Positions 14,887 to 26,401 are shown, counted from the first letter of the stretch. The stretch: DNA of 64,000 bases from an uncultured Corynebacterium sp. (GCA_946223355.1 CAMIPB010000011.1:5991-69990); one strand, 5' to 3'. Translations and numbers: made by a program. Notes: generated by a model from the sequence alone, not told the origin.

Positions 14887-16058
14887 CGCTTAAGACGGGG
14901 CCTGATTCAGCATCTCTGTTTCTGTTGTCCACGGCGCTGCGCGAGCGGGCGGACTCACTCACACACCGGGTAATCGCACACGAAACCCACTGGAAAGGCT
15001 TGTACAGTACTGGTTTTGCAGGCATTGCGGCCGAATCGGCGGTGGGCGCATTGCAACGAGAATCCGCGCGGTTAGATTATGTGGCCACCGAGATTTCTGC
15101 CGCAGCGGCGATCGTGGCTAAATTCGCGAGTGTCTTTGCCCAATGGGAAAACTTGCGAGATCGACTACAAGCTTTGGCAATGCAGTCCGCCATCACCCAC
15201 ATCGATAACACCCCGGTGGAGACACTGCTACACCGGCTGGACGATGTAGGCTCCGCTTTGGATTGGGCTTGTGCGCGCAGCCTGGACGCGTTGTGTACAC
15301 CTGCTTTGGCCGAGCCGCCTCGTCGCCTCGAAGACGTTGCCGGGCTGCCCGCGCGCACCGTGCACGAGGTAATGCTGCCGCAGGCTCCGCCTGCAGTCCA
15401 ACAGCTTGTGGCCGACCACCCAGAATTGACCCTCTTGGAGGTCGGTGATGGACAGGTCGTGGCGGCAATTGGGGACATTGACCAGGCAGAGGAAATTAGT
15501 ACGTTCGTGGCTGGGGTGAATTCTTCCGAGTCAGCGACGTGGCCAAGCCAGGTAGAAAGAGTCAAGGCAATTGCGGAACACAAGGGCGGCGCGGCTGTCA
15601 TGTGGCTGGGATATAACGCGCCGGAGTCACTTGCCCACGCCACACACAAGGAACCGGCCCGGCGAGGCGCAGTGAAGCTTGCCCGGTTTCAAAAGGCTCT
15701 GGACCAGCGCAACCCGCATGCACACAAGACAGTCATTGGTTATTCGTATGGTTCTGTGGTCGCGGGCCAGGCAGCGCTAGGTGGCTTAGCGACCAATGAC
15801 TTGGTGTTAGTAGGCAGCCCAGGCGCGGTGGCAAGCCATGCCCGGGAATTTGAACTGCACGGTGAGAACCCGCGGGTGTTTGCTACCACCGGAAAGCAGG
15901 ACATCATCGCACTGACCACTGACGCGACCGGTGGGGTGCACGGCGTGGACCCCACCTCCCCCGGCTTTGGCGCCAAGGCGTGGCCAACCGAATACTCGAC
16001 CACACACACGGAATACTTCAGCAATCCGGACTTTCTACGGGGACTGGGCAGGTTATAG
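14883..16058 (+). CDS. Alpha/beta hydrolase (DUF1023) with WXG100-like N-terminal helical domain
   Basis: 391 residues. Residues ~1-110 are helical with HWKGLYSTGF (~37-46), like a WXG100 hairpin. The C-terminal part is a DUF1023 alpha/beta hydrolase with the nucleophile elbow GYSYGS (Ser about 288) and a late His in HTEYFSNPDF. In actinobacteria such hydrolases are often paired with WXG100 genes as putative secreted effectors or lipases. The start ATG overlaps the upstream TGA. Substrate is unknown. A weak hairpin follows at 16088-16108. Confidence 0.82.
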   Translation: MTLKTGPDSASLFLLSTALRERADSLTHRVIAHETHWKGLYSTGFAGIAAESAVGALQRESARLDYVATEISAAAAIVAKFASVFAQWENLRDRLQALAMQSAITHIDNTPVETLLHRLDDVGSALDWACARSLDALCTPALAEPPRRLEDVAGLPARTVHEVMLPQAPPAVQQLVADHPELTLLEVGDGQVVAAIGDIDQAEEISTFVAGVNSSESATWPSQVERVKAIAEHKGGAAVMWLGYNAPESLAHATHKEPARRGAVKLARFQKALDQRNPHAHKTVIGYSYGSVVAGQAALGGLATNDLVLVGSPGAVASHAREFELHGENPRVFATTGKQDIIALTTDATGGVHGVDPTSPGFGAKAWPTEYSTTHTEYFSNPDFLRGLGRL

Positions 16059-16087
16059 GGTCTTGTCCGATCCTTCTAGATTGGTGG

Positions 16088-16108
16088 GCCAGGTTGAGCT
16101 GACCTGGC
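16088..16108. terminator. Hairpin between convergent hydrolase and aldehyde dehydrogenase genes
   Basis: GCCAGGT (16088-16094) pairs with ACCTGGC (16102-16108) in the 59-base convergent spacer. Neither strand has a strong T-tract, so termination would be weak or structural only. Confidence 0.35.
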
Positions 16109-16117
16109 TAGACCTGA

Positions 16118-17638
16118 CTAGAACAGCCCGACCGGGTTTTGATCATAGGAGACAAGCAGATTCTTAGTCTGTTGGTAGTGCGAGAGCATCATCAGGTGAT
16201 TCTCACGGCCAATACCCGATTCCTTATAGCCGCCGAATGCGGCGTGAGCAGGGTAGTTGTGATACTGATTCACCCACACGCGCCCTGCGTGAATAGCCCT
16301 GCCAGCGCGGTAGCAGGTATTGGCGTTACGTGACCATACGCCCGCGCCAAGACCAAAGTTAGTGTCATTTGAAATCTGAACGGCCTCGTCAAAGTCCTTA
16401 AAAGTTGCCACCGACAGCACTGGACCAAAGATTTCATCTTGGAAAATGCGCATTTCGTTGTTGCCCTTGAACACAGTCGGTTCAATGTAATAGCCGTTTT
16501 CCAAGCCCTCAATTTTGTTGACATTGCCGCCAGTGAGCGTCTCCGCCCCCTCCTGCGGACCAATCTTGAGATACTCGGCGATTTTGTCCATCTGCTCCTG
16601 AGAAGCCTGTGCGCCCATCATGACGTCTGTGTCCAGCGGGTTGCCAATCTTAATCTTCTTCACACGCTCAATTGCCTGCTTGAGAAAATCATCCGCAATA
16701 TCTTCGTGGATGAGTGCTCGCGATGGGCATGTACAGACCTCACCCTGGTTGAGGGCAAACATGGTGAATCCCTCTAGACATTTCTGGAAGTAGCTGTCAT
16801 CGGCATCCATCACGTCCGGGAAAAACAGCGAAGGTGATTTGCCGCCAAGTTCTAGAGTGACCGGAATAATCTTGTCTGCGGCCGCCTTGTTAATTATTTT
16901 TCCGACCGGGGTAGAACCGGTAAACGCAATCTTTGCGATGCGGTCAGACGTCGACAAAGCAACTCCAGCTTCTTCGCCCACACCGTTGACCACATTGAGC
17001 ACACCAGCAGGCAAAATATCGCCGATGATGTCGAGCAAGTACATGATGGATGCTGGGGTTTGCTCTGCTGGCTTGAGAACAATGGCGTTACCCGTAGCCA
17101 AGGCCGGTGCGATCTTCCACGAAGCCATCAACAATGGAAAGTTCCAAGGAATGATCTGTCCGACCACACCGAGCGGCTCATGAAAGTGGTAGGCAACGGT
17201 GTCCTTGTCTATCTGCGACAAGGTTCCCTCCTGCGCACGAATCACGCCGGCAAAGTAGCGGAAGTGATCGATAGCCAACGGGATATCAGCTGCCAGGGTC
17301 TCACGAACCGCCTTGCCGTTGTCCCATGTTTCAGCAACGGCAATCTTTTCTAGGTTCTCCTCCATACGGTCGGCGATGCGCAACAAGATGTTGGAACGTT
17401 CCGTCGGCGAGGTGTGGCCCCAGTCTTCTGCCACTGCGTGTGCCGCATCCAGAGCCTTCTCAATATCTGCAGCCTTGCCGCGTGCAACTTGGCAGAATAC
17501 CTGGCCATTTACTGGTGAGACATTGTCCATGTATTCCCCGTCAACTGGGGCGACCCACTCACCGCCAATGTAATTATCGTAGCGTTCACGAAATTCTACG
17601 ATCGCGTCTTGTTGGCCTGGGTTGGCGTAAATAGTCAT
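16118..17638 (-). CDS. ald: NAD(P)-dependent aldehyde dehydrogenase, probably acetaldehyde dehydrogenase
   Basis: Oxidises an aldehyde, most likely acetaldehyde to acetate, in the cytoplasm. It has 506 residues from ATG 17638, which has the strong RBS AAGGAGCTGC; the frame extends 28 codons further upstream but without support. Landmarks are IIPWNFPLLMASWKIAPALA (~165-185), GGKSPSLFF with the catalytic Glu in VTLELGG, GEVCTCPSR with the catalytic Cys (~302), and EIFGPVLSV. The C-terminus HYQQTKNLLVSYDQNPVGLF is typical of the ExaC/Ald group. As I recall, ald lies beside hspR in C. glutamicum too, which supports the name. A 252-base gap to hspR implies its own promoter. Confidence 0.88.
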   Translation of the reverse strand: MTIYANPGQQDAIVEFRERYDNYIGGEWVAPVDGEYMDNVSPVNGQVFCQVARGKAADIEKALDAAHAVAEDWGHTSPTERSNILLRIADRMEENLEKIAVAETWDNGKAVRETLAADIPLAIDHFRYFAGVIRAQEGTLSQIDKDTVAYHFHEPLGVVGQIIPWNFPLLMASWKIAPALATGNAIVLKPAEQTPASIMYLLDIIGDILPAGVLNVVNGVGEEAGVALSTSDRIAKIAFTGSTPVGKIINKAAADKIIPVTLELGGKSPSLFFPDVMDADDSYFQKCLEGFTMFALNQGEVCTCPSRALIHEDIADDFLKQAIERVKKIKIGNPLDTDVMMGAQASQEQMDKIAEYLKIGPQEGAETLTGGNVNKIEGLENGYYIEPTVFKGNNEMRIFQDEIFGPVLSVATFKDFDEAVQISNDTNFGLGAGVWSRNANTCYRAGRAIHAGRVWVNQYHNYPAHAAFGGYKESGIGRENHLMMLSHYQQTKNLLVSYDQNPVGLF

Positions 17639-17890
17639 TGCAGCTCCTTGCAGTCGATTCTCTTCGCCAAAGCACCCCAGGCCTCCTTCGCCCGGCCCTA
17701 AGTTGTTAACCCAGGCAAGCAAGGTGTGACACGGAACACTTTTGGCATGTGATCCTCAACATACTTGAAAGGGCGCAACCGTGTGTGCAAATTTCGCAAG
17801 ATTTTTGCAAATTTTTTGTTAACCCAAGGCGCCTGCGGGAATGCTCAAGGTTTCTTAATGCACGAACCTCCCTCGTCAAAGGCACGAAAT

Positions 17891-18346
17891 CTACTGTGCG
17901 CCTCGGCGGCGCCGACGACGCGGGTTCCAGATAACCACCGACGTGGAGGGCTGCACCGGCACTAGCTCGCCACGCGTGCGCCGCTCGCCTTGGGCAGCGG
18001 CCCGACGCAACTGCATAACCTCATTGGCTAGCTCATCACGCTCAGCCTCGAGCCGGTCACGTTCCTCCGTGAGCTCAATAATCGCTTTAATGCCCGCCAG
18101 GTTCACGCCCTCGTCCTGGGAAAGGGACTGGATCTTGCGGAGCATGCTGATGTCTCGCTTGGAGTAGCGTCGCCCGCCACCCGAAGTTCGAGCAGGCGAG
18201 ACGAGCCCCATCCGGTCATATGTGCGCAAGGTCTGCGCATGCATTCCGGACAGCTCAGCCGCCACCGAAATTACATAAACCTCGTGCGTGCCGGGCTGGT
18301 CAGCTCGGGGCTCCTGGGCGCGAGCGTCGCGATGCTTGTCAGCCAT
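17891..18346 (-). CDS. hspR: MerR-family heat-shock repressor HspR
   Basis: Repressor of the dnaK operon; binds HAIR inverted repeats, in relatives with DnaK as co-repressor. 151 residues from ATG 18346 (GGGAGG eight bases upstream; the GTG two codons earlier is too close to the RBS). The MerR helix-turn-helix covers ~25-90 (YVISVAAELSGMHAQTLRTY, then GLVSPARTSGGGRRYS). A coiled coil follows (~95-125, ERDRLEAERDELANEVMQ). The C-terminus ends in an Arg run. It is the last gene of the dnaK-grpE-dnaJ-hspR operon, 14 bases after dnaJ, giving negative feedback. Confidence 0.95.
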   Translation of the reverse strand: MADKHRDARAQEPRADQPGTHEVYVISVAAELSGMHAQTLRTYDRMGLVSPARTSGGGRRYSKRDISMLRKIQSLSQDEGVNLAGIKAIIELTEERDRLEAERDELANEVMQLRRAAAQGERRTRGELVPVQPSTSVVIWNPRRRRRRGAQ

Positions 18347-18360
18347 GCTCACTCACCTCC

Positions 18361-19548
18361 CTAATCGGTGGCCCCAGCCCAACCCGCGCGCGGATTGAAA
18401 CCAGAGTCCTTCTCAGCCTGCGCGTACGTGCGCAGCGCGCTGGACGCCGCAGCATCCAAATTCTTGGGCACCTTTACTTCGACGGTGACCATGAGGTCGC
18501 CACGCTTCGGAATTCCTCGGCCACGCACCCGCAGTGTACGCCCATTCGGGGTGCCCGCTGGGATCTTTAATCGCACTGGCGCGTCCAGGGTGGGAACCGT
18601 AATGGTGTCTCCCAAGGAAAGCTCAGAGAAGCTGACCGGGACTTTCACCTTCAGGTTGTCGCCGTCGCGAGTAAATACTTGGTCTTCCTTAACATGGACA
18701 AGCACAAACAGATCACCCGCCGGGGTGCCATTCGGCCCTGCCTCGCCCTGGCCTGCCAGACGAACCTTCTGGCCATCCACCACACCTGCCGGGATGCGAA
18801 CTGTAATAGAGCGCGTGCGGTGGCGGGTGCCCTGCCCGTTGCAGTCTGCACACGGATCCGTAATCAGGCTGCCCGTACCGCCACACTTAGTACACGGCGC
18901 CGAAAAACCAAAGGCACCGCGGTTCTCTGAGGTGAAACCTGTACCAGAGCATTCTGAGCATGGCGGGAGGTTTCCCGTCTTCGATCCGGAACCGTGACAA
19001 GTCGTGCACGGCGCTTCGCCCGTCAACTGCAGTGGGATAGTTGTTCCCTTAGCAGCCTCGCGGAACTCAAGCGTTATTTCCGTTTCGACGTCGGCCCCCC
19101 GCGACGGCCGAGCTGTGCGGCCAGCACCGCCGCCGCGGTTGAAAATGCCACCGAAGATATCGCCAAGACCGCCGTCAGCAGTTTGTCCTCCAGCGGATCG
19201 GATGAAGTCGGAGAAGTCTGGTCCCGGCCCCGGGCCTTGCGTCGTCCGAAACCCGCCGGGAAATCCGGCGCCTCCCGTCCGCGCAAAGCCACCCAAGCCG
19301 CCGCCGGAACGAAGCATGGCCTTGAACTTGTCGTACTCCTTACGGGTGCCCTCATCACTTAGGATCTCATAGGCCTCCGCCGCCGCCTTGAATTTGTCGG
19401 CCGCAACCGGGTTGTCCGGGTTCTTATCCGGGTGGTTTTCACGCGCAATCTGGCGATACGCGCGCTTCACCTCTTCCTGAGACGCGGACGAGGAGACCCC
19501 CAGATCCTCGTAATAATCTTTCTCTGCCCATTCAGGTTGTGCGTTCAC
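18361..19548 (-). CDS. dnaJ: Co-chaperone DnaJ
   Basis: Hsp40 that delivers substrates to DnaK and stimulates its ATPase. 395 residues, GTG start. The J domain is at ~10-75 with the HPD motif (ENHPDKN). A Gly/Phe region with GGFARTGGAGFPGGF follows (~85-110). The zinc-finger region has four CxxCxGxG repeats (CTTCHGSG, CSECSGTG, CTKCGGTG, CADCNGQG, ~180-240). C-terminal substrate-binding beta domains complete it. Full type I DnaJ. Third gene of the dnaK operon, 78 bases after grpE. Confidence 0.97.
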   Translation of the reverse strand: MNAQPEWAEKDYYEDLGVSSSASQEEVKRAYRQIARENHPDKNPDNPVAADKFKAAAEAYEILSDEGTRKEYDKFKAMLRSGGGLGGFARTGGAGFPGGFRTTQGPGPGPDFSDFIRSAGGQTADGGLGDIFGGIFNRGGGAGRTARPSRGADVETEITLEFREAAKGTTIPLQLTGEAPCTTCHGSGSKTGNLPPCSECSGTGFTSENRGAFGFSAPCTKCGGTGSLITDPCADCNGQGTRHRTRSITVRIPAGVVDGQKVRLAGQGEAGPNGTPAGDLFVLVHVKEDQVFTRDGDNLKVKVPVSFSELSLGDTITVPTLDAPVRLKIPAGTPNGRTLRVRGRGIPKRGDLMVTVEVKVPKNLDAAASSALRTYAQAEKDSGFNPRAGWAGATD

Positions 19549-19626
19549 TGGGCATCTCCTCCTTCCTGCTCATTTTCCAGGCGACACCGCCCGGCTTTTG
19601 TTAGTTAGCCGTCAGCCCGAGACTGC

Positions 19627-20412
19627 TTAGCTTTCTGACTCCAGGTTCTCGTCCTGCTCGTCAGAAGGTTCTTCCGGCTTTTCACCTACTGGATCCGCGA
19701 TGATGACCATCGCGTTACGCACCACGCGCTCGCCGACCTTGTAGCCGCGGCGCAACACAGTGCCCACGGCCTGTGCCCCGCCGGAGGACAAGTCCTGCAC
19801 TGCCTCGTGTACCTCTGGGTCGAAGGCATCTCCTTCTTCGCCAAAGGACTCGAGATTCTGGTTGTTCAAAACATGGCGCAGTTTGTCCGCAATCGCCTTG
19901 AGCGGGCCTTGTTCAAGGTCACCATGCTGACGTGCCAGGTCAAGGTCGTCCAGAATCGGGAGAAACTCAGCGAGTACCTTCGCCTTTGCCCCGTCGATAA
20001 CGCCCTGACGCTCACGCTCGACGCGGCGTCGGTAGTTCAGGTATTCAGCGTTCAGACGCTGCAGGTCTTCCGTACGCTCTGCCAGCTGGTCTTCGACGCT
20101 CGGAGCCTGCGCTTCCGTAGTCACTTCTGCTTCATCAGCAGCAGCATCAGCCTGCGCCTCGGCAGCTAAGTCATCCGTTTCCGCTTCCTCTTGAGCAAGT
20201 GCGGCGTCAACGTCTGCCTCGAGGGTTGGGTCGAGCTGGGGTTCAGACTCAGACTCAGCACTTGCCTCAGTGTTGCCGGAGGCCTGCTGAGCACGTGCCG
20301 CTTCAGCGGCCGCTGCCTCAGCTTGGTCCGGGGTGGTAGCTTCCGGGTCGGTGACCGATGGGTCGCCCGGGTTATCAGGCATGTCGCCTGCACCGTTGTG
20401 TGGGGAGGTCAT
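19627..20412 (-). CDS. grpE: Nucleotide exchange factor GrpE
   Basis: Releases ADP from DnaK. 261 residues with an unusually long, acidic, Ala/Glu/Gln-rich N-terminal extension (~1-110) before the coiled-coil helix (QLAERTEDLQRLNAEYLNYRRR) and the C-terminal beta-wing (VGTVLRRGYKVGERVVRNAMV). The ATG follows the dnaK stop without a gap, suggesting coupled translation. The C-terminus is also acidic. Confidence 0.96.
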   Translation of the reverse strand: MTSPHNGAGDMPDNPGDPSVTDPEATTPDQAEAAAAEAARAQQASGNTEASAESESEPQLDPTLEADVDAALAQEEAETDDLAAEAQADAAADEAEVTTEAQAPSVEDQLAERTEDLQRLNAEYLNYRRRVERERQGVIDGAKAKVLAEFLPILDDLDLARQHGDLEQGPLKAIADKLRHVLNNQNLESFGEEGDAFDPEVHEAVQDLSSGGAQAVGTVLRRGYKVGERVVRNAMVIIADPVGEKPEEPSDEQDENLESES

Positions 20413-22284
<1,872 letters not shown>

Positions 22285-22355
22285 GAAAATGTTCTCCTTT
22301 TTACTTCCTGTTTTGTCAGTGTTTAGTTTCAGTCCAGCGACAGCCCCAGGTAAAC

Positions 22356-22376
22356 CTTGACTGCACTAGACTCAAC
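22356..22376 (-). promoter_or_regulatory. HAIR-type operator for HspR upstream of dnaK
   Basis: CTTGACT-N7-ACTCAAC matches the HAIR consensus CTTGAGT-N7-ACTCAAG at 12 of 14 positions. It lies 10 bases downstream of the dnaK -10, where bound HspR would block transcription initiation. Confidence 0.8.
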
Positions 22377-22386
22377 TTCCGCCGCC

Positions 22387-22416
22387 ACTATAACAGCGTT
22401 CGTGAACCTGCGCCAA
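22387..22416 (-). promoter_or_regulatory. Sigma-A-type promoter of the dnaK operon
   Basis: On the minus strand TTGGCG (22416-22411) and TATAGT (22392-22387) are separated by 18 bases. The HAIR operator follows directly. Confidence 0.7.
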
Positions 22417-22909
22417 CAAACCTGAGCGCTTGTCACTCAATTCAATCAACGGCACAACCCCCAAAGTTGTTCCCACTTCGCTCAACTTTTTTATTTCACC
22501 ACCAAAACGCCAGGTAGCAGGTGGAAAAAATCTTTTCAAAAATTTTAATTAACCCCTATTGCATTACGGATATTAAGCGGGCTAACATGATTGCTGTCAT
22601 TGCAGTGTGGCTCACACCCCCAAGGTTATGGGTGGACCATTACATTGCCCCTTTTGTTTTGTTACTCCTAGCCCGCAAAGAGCGGGCTACTCGCATATTC
22701 CACAAAGAAAGTGGTGGTCATTGAACGTCAACTTTGCAAGCCGACGGTTCCGTGGGGATCGTCCGCCGGTCGCAGTACAACAACGCACTGGAGCGTAACT
22801 CGACCCATAGAAATCCCCCATCCACGCGGAAAGCACTAAGCCTTTCTCCGCACACCGTCGCGGACCGACCCCGGCCGCGTCCTTTTGTCTTGCAAAGGAT
22901 GACCACATC
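22417..22909. other. Intergenic region between dnaK promoter and putA
   Basis: No gene is evident in these 493 bases. The left part is AT-rich. A stem-loop AGCCCGC/GCGGGCT (22670-22676 with 22682-22688, loop AAAGA) without a T-run lies in the probable putA leader. GCAAAGGATG immediately precedes the putA start and supplies its RBS. A long putA leader is likely, but I cannot place its promoter with confidence. Confidence 0.4.
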
Positions 22910-25900
22910 ATGACTAACTCTGCGTTTAACGCTGCCGAGAACACGGCAAACACCCGTCTAGCTGATTCTTCTGACGTTGAAGCCGTAGTAGAAAAAGCCA
23001 TCACCCGTGCACGCCAATGGCTCGCTGCCACCGATGGCAAAACTGATAAGTCCACCGAACAGCTAGCCAACATGCTGCGCGACCCTAACGGCGTGGAGTT
23101 CACCATGGACTTCGTTGACCGCGTCATGCGCCCAGAAGATGACAAAGTTGCCGCCAACGCGATGAGCAAAATCACCGACAATCCCAAATTCCTGGGCCCA
23201 ATCAACTCCACTTTGGTCGGCCTGGGTGCTTTCTTCGGCCCAATCCTTCCTAACCTGGTCATGCCGCTTGCGCGCATGCGCATGAAGCAGATGGTGGGCC
23301 ACCTCGTATTGGACGCAGAGTCTGATGCTTTGAACAAGCTCCTAGACAAGGCAGCAGAAAAGGGCGAGCAGCTCAACTTAAACTTGCTCGGCGAAGCCGT
23401 ACTCGGTGAGGACGAGGCACGCTCCCGCACCGAACGCACTCTGGCGCTCATCCGCAACCCACGCGTGACCTACGTGTCTGTAAAGGCATCATCACTGTGT
23501 GCGCAGCTCAACCACTGGGACTTTGAAGGCTCTTTGCAGCGCTTGAAAGATCGCCTGCGTCCGCTCTACCAGGAAGCTATTCGCCGCACCCCACAGGTGT
23601 TCATCAACCTGGACATGGAGGAATACCATGACCTCCACCTGACTATCCGCCTGTTCACCGAATTGCTTGACGAGCCAGAATTCAAGGACTTGGAAGCCGG
23701 CATTGTTTTGCAGGCTTACCTACCTGACACCTATGACGCGCTGGTTCACTTGGCTAAGTATGCCAAGAACCGCGTAGCCAACGGTGGCGCACAAATCAAG
23801 GTTCGCCTGGTCAAGGGCGCTAACCTCTCCATGGAGCATGTACAGGGCGAGTCCCATGGCTGGGCCGTAGCACCTTACGAAACTAAGCCTGAGGTGGACG
23901 CAAACTACATTCGCCTGCTTGACTTCATCATCCGCGAGGAATACGCAGACTGCGTCCACGTTGGCATCGCTTCCCACAACCTCTACACCGCTGCGGTAGC
24001 CTACGAGCTCGCTGAAAAGCGCGGCGTCACCCGCCAGCTCGACTCCGAAATGCTCCAGGGAATGTCTCCTGCACAACAGCAGGCAGTCCACAAGGTTTAC
24101 GGCCGCCAAATCCTCTACACCCCAGTCGTTCACATGGATGACTTCGACGTTGCCGTCTCCTACTTGGTCCGCCGCTTGGAAGAAAACTCCGCAACGCAGA
24201 ACTTCCTCTATGCGCTCTTCGCCCCTGACGAGCCGGGCGCAGACCAGCTCACTCCAATCCAAGATCAGGAACGTCGCTTCCGCGAGTCCGTCGAAAAGCG
24301 CTGGGACACCTTCGCTGGCGCAAAGCGCACCCAGGACCGCAACGCTGAGGTTGGCTCCGGCCGCCAGGCTCCACGCCATGGCCGCTTTGTCAACGAACCT
24401 GACACCGATCCATCCCTGCTTGCTAACTCCGCATGGGCCAACGAGATCGTTGCCAACGATCCGGGCCACCACGGGATTGATGAGATCACCGATCCTGAGT
24501 CTGTGCACGCGTCCGTCGCCAAGGCTCGCGAGCTCGCAGACGACTGGTCCGCCAAATCCGGCGCTGAGCGTGAACAGCTCCTGCTCACCGTCGCTGACAA
24601 ACTCGCGGACTACCGTGGCAAGCTCATGAACGTCATGGCTTACGAGGCCAACAAGACCGTCACCCAGTCCGACCCTGAGGTATCCGAAGCCATCGACTTC
24701 TGTGTCTTCTACGGACAGTCCGCACGGCTTATCGACGAGTCCCGTTCCAAGTTCACCCCGAACAAGGTCACCGTTGTTGTTCCACCATGGAACTTCCCAG
24801 TAGCTATCCCAGTCGGCGGCATCGTATCTGCACTGGCCGCTGGTTCCGCGGTCATCGTTAAGCCCGCACCGCAGGTAGTACACTGCGCCAAGATTGCTGT
24901 GGAAGCCATCCACGAAGCCCTCGATGAGCATGGCCTAGACCGCGATTTGGTCCAGCTAGTCTTCACCGACGAAGGTGAGGCAGGCAAGGCACTGATTTCC
25001 CACGAGGATGCCGACGCCGTCATCCTTACCGGCGCATCCGAGACCGGCCAGCTGTTCCGTAGCTGGAATCCGCAAATGAACATCATGGCGGAGACCTCCG
25101 GCAAGAACTCGCTGATCATCACCCCAGCTGCTGACCCTGACCTGGCAATCAACGACCTCTACCTGTCCGCTTTTGGTCACTCCGGCCAGAAGTGCTCTGC
25201 TGCATCCCTGGTCATCTTCGTAGGCGCTGCCGGTGAATCCGCTCGCCTGCGCAACCAGCTTCTTGACGCCGTCCGCACCCTCAAGGTCGGCCCTGGCTAC
25301 GACATCACCACTACCATGAACGGCCTGGCTGAAGAGCCAAGCGAGAAGCTCATGCGCGGTCTAACCCAGCTCGAGCCTGGCGAGACCTGGCTGCTCAAGC
25401 CAGAGAAGCTGGACGAAGAAGGCAAGCACTGGACCCCTGGTATCCGCGACAACGTCCAGCCTGGTTCCTGGTACCACATGCATGAGTGCTTCGGCCCAGT
25501 GCTTGGCATCATGCACGCAGAGACCTTGGAAGAAGCCATCGAGTGGCAAAACTCCACTGGCTTCGGCCTGACCGGCGGCATCCACTCCCTCGACGATGAC
25601 GAGGTAGCGTACTGGATGGACAACGTCGAGGTGGGCAACGCTTACGTCAACCGCGGCATCACCGGTGCCATCGTGCAGCGCCAGCCATTCGGTGGCTGGA
25701 AGCGTTCCGTTATGGGACCAGGCGCCAAGGCCGGCGGACCTAACTACGTGGCACAGATGGGCACCTGGGCAGACGGCGATCTGCGTCCAGTCGACGTCGA
25801 TTTGTCTCCAGCAGTTCAGCACAACCTCAAGGTTCTCACTCAGAACCTGAGCGACGAGGACACCACGTGGCTCTGGCGCGCTGCTGAACTAGATCAGTTG

Positions 25901-26377
25901 GCATGGCAAGAGGAGTTCGGCCGCGAGCACGACCGCACCGGTCTCAACTCCGAGGCAAACATCTTCCGCTACCGTCCACTGCTCGAGGACCTGCGTGTCC
26001 GCATTGGCGAGGGATACCAGCTTCGCGACGTCGCCCGCCTCATGTTGGCATCCACCATCACCGGTGTTGATGTAGCAATGACCGCGGATGAAGCAATCGC
26101 TGCTAACTTGCGTGAGCAAGGCTTCGACGTCAAGGCATTGTCTACGGAGGCTTTCGCCACCGAGGTACGCAACGCAGAATCCACCCGAGTACGGACACTT
26201 GGCCAGGTAGACCCAGCAATCTACGAGGCAGCCGTAGAATCCAACTCCGTCGTTTTAGACCGCCCTGTGCTTGCCGACGGTCGCCGCGAGCTCCTGCCAT
26301 TCTTGCTGGAGCAGGCAGTTTCCGTCACAATGCACCGTTTCGGCATCATTCGTGCGACGGGACATATTGAACGATAG
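22910..26377 (+). CDS. putA: Bifunctional proline dehydrogenase / glutamate-semialdehyde dehydrogenase PutA
   Basis: Oxidises proline to glutamate in two steps using FAD and NAD+. 1155 residues. The proline dehydrogenase barrel covers ~150-460 (VSVKASSLCAQL, RLVKGANLSMEH, QLDSEMLQGM). The aldehyde dehydrogenase half covers ~520-1010 with VPPWNFPVAIPVGGIVSALA, AETSGKNSLII and catalytic Cys762 in HSGQKCSAASL. There is no N-terminal ribbon-helix-helix DNA-binding domain, so it does not autorepress as the E. coli protein does. The length fits the A-type bifunctional form with an extra C-terminal ~110 residues. Confidence 0.97.
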   Translation: MTNSAFNAAENTANTRLADSSDVEAVVEKAITRARQWLAATDGKTDKSTEQLANMLRDPNGVEFTMDFVDRVMRPEDDKVAANAMSKITDNPKFLGPINSTLVGLGAFFGPILPNLVMPLARMRMKQMVGHLVLDAESDALNKLLDKAAEKGEQLNLNLLGEAVLGEDEARSRTERTLALIRNPRVTYVSVKASSLCAQLNHWDFEGSLQRLKDRLRPLYQEAIRRTPQVFINLDMEEYHDLHLTIRLFTELLDEPEFKDLEAGIVLQAYLPDTYDALVHLAKYAKNRVANGGAQIKVRLVKGANLSMEHVQGESHGWAVAPYETKPEVDANYIRLLDFIIREEYADCVHVGIASHNLYTAAVAYELAEKRGVTRQLDSEMLQGMSPAQQQAVHKVYGRQILYTPVVHMDDFDVAVSYLVRRLEENSATQNFLYALFAPDEPGADQLTPIQDQERRFRESVEKRWDTFAGAKRTQDRNAEVGSGRQAPRHGRFVNEPDTDPSLLANSAWANEIVANDPGHHGIDEITDPESVHASVAKARELADDWSAKSGAEREQLLLTVADKLADYRGKLMNVMAYEANKTVTQSDPEVSEAIDFCVFYGQSARLIDESRSKFTPNKVTVVVPPWNFPVAIPVGGIVSALAAGSAVIVKPAPQVVHCAKIAVEAIHEALDEHGLDRDLVQLVFTDEGEAGKALISHEDADAVILTGASETGQLFRSWNPQMNIMAETSGKNSLIITPAADPDLAINDLYLSAFGHSGQKCSAASLVIFVGAAGESARLRNQLLDAVRTLKVGPGYDITTTMNGLAEEPSEKLMRGLTQLEPGETWLLKPEKLDEEGKHWTPGIRDNVQPGSWYHMHECFGPVLGIMHAETLEEAIEWQNSTGFGLTGGIHSLDDDEVAYWMDNVEVGNAYVNRGITGAIVQRQPFGGWKRSVMGPGAKAGGPNYVAQMGTWADGDLRPVDVDLSPAVQHNLKVLTQNLSDEDTTWLWRAAELDQLAWQEEFGREHDRTGLNSEANIFRYRPLLEDLRVRIGEGYQLRDVARLMLASTITGVDVAMTADEAIAANLREQGFDVKALSTEAFATEVRNAESTRVRTLGQVDPAIYEAAVESNSVVLDRPVLADGRRELLPFLLEQAVSVTMHRFGIIRATGHIER

Positions 26378-26396
26378 TAATTTTCTGGCATAGTAG
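26367..26396 (+). promoter_or_regulatory. Promoter for a leaderless AI-2E-family permease mRNA
   Basis: TTGAAC (26367-26372), an 18-base spacer, then TAGTAG (26391-26396). The GTG start at 26402 lies five bases beyond, where transcription would begin. The -35 overlaps the end of putA. Confidence 0.5.
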
Positions 26397-26401
26397 ATTC
26401 G

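Noticed and set aside
22670..22688. putA attenuator or riboswitch
   Set aside because: A single short stem without T-run or alternative pairing; not enough to call a regulatory RNA.
23720..24931. 403-codon minus-strand frame inside putA
   Set aside because: Antisense to intact PutA with no start signals.
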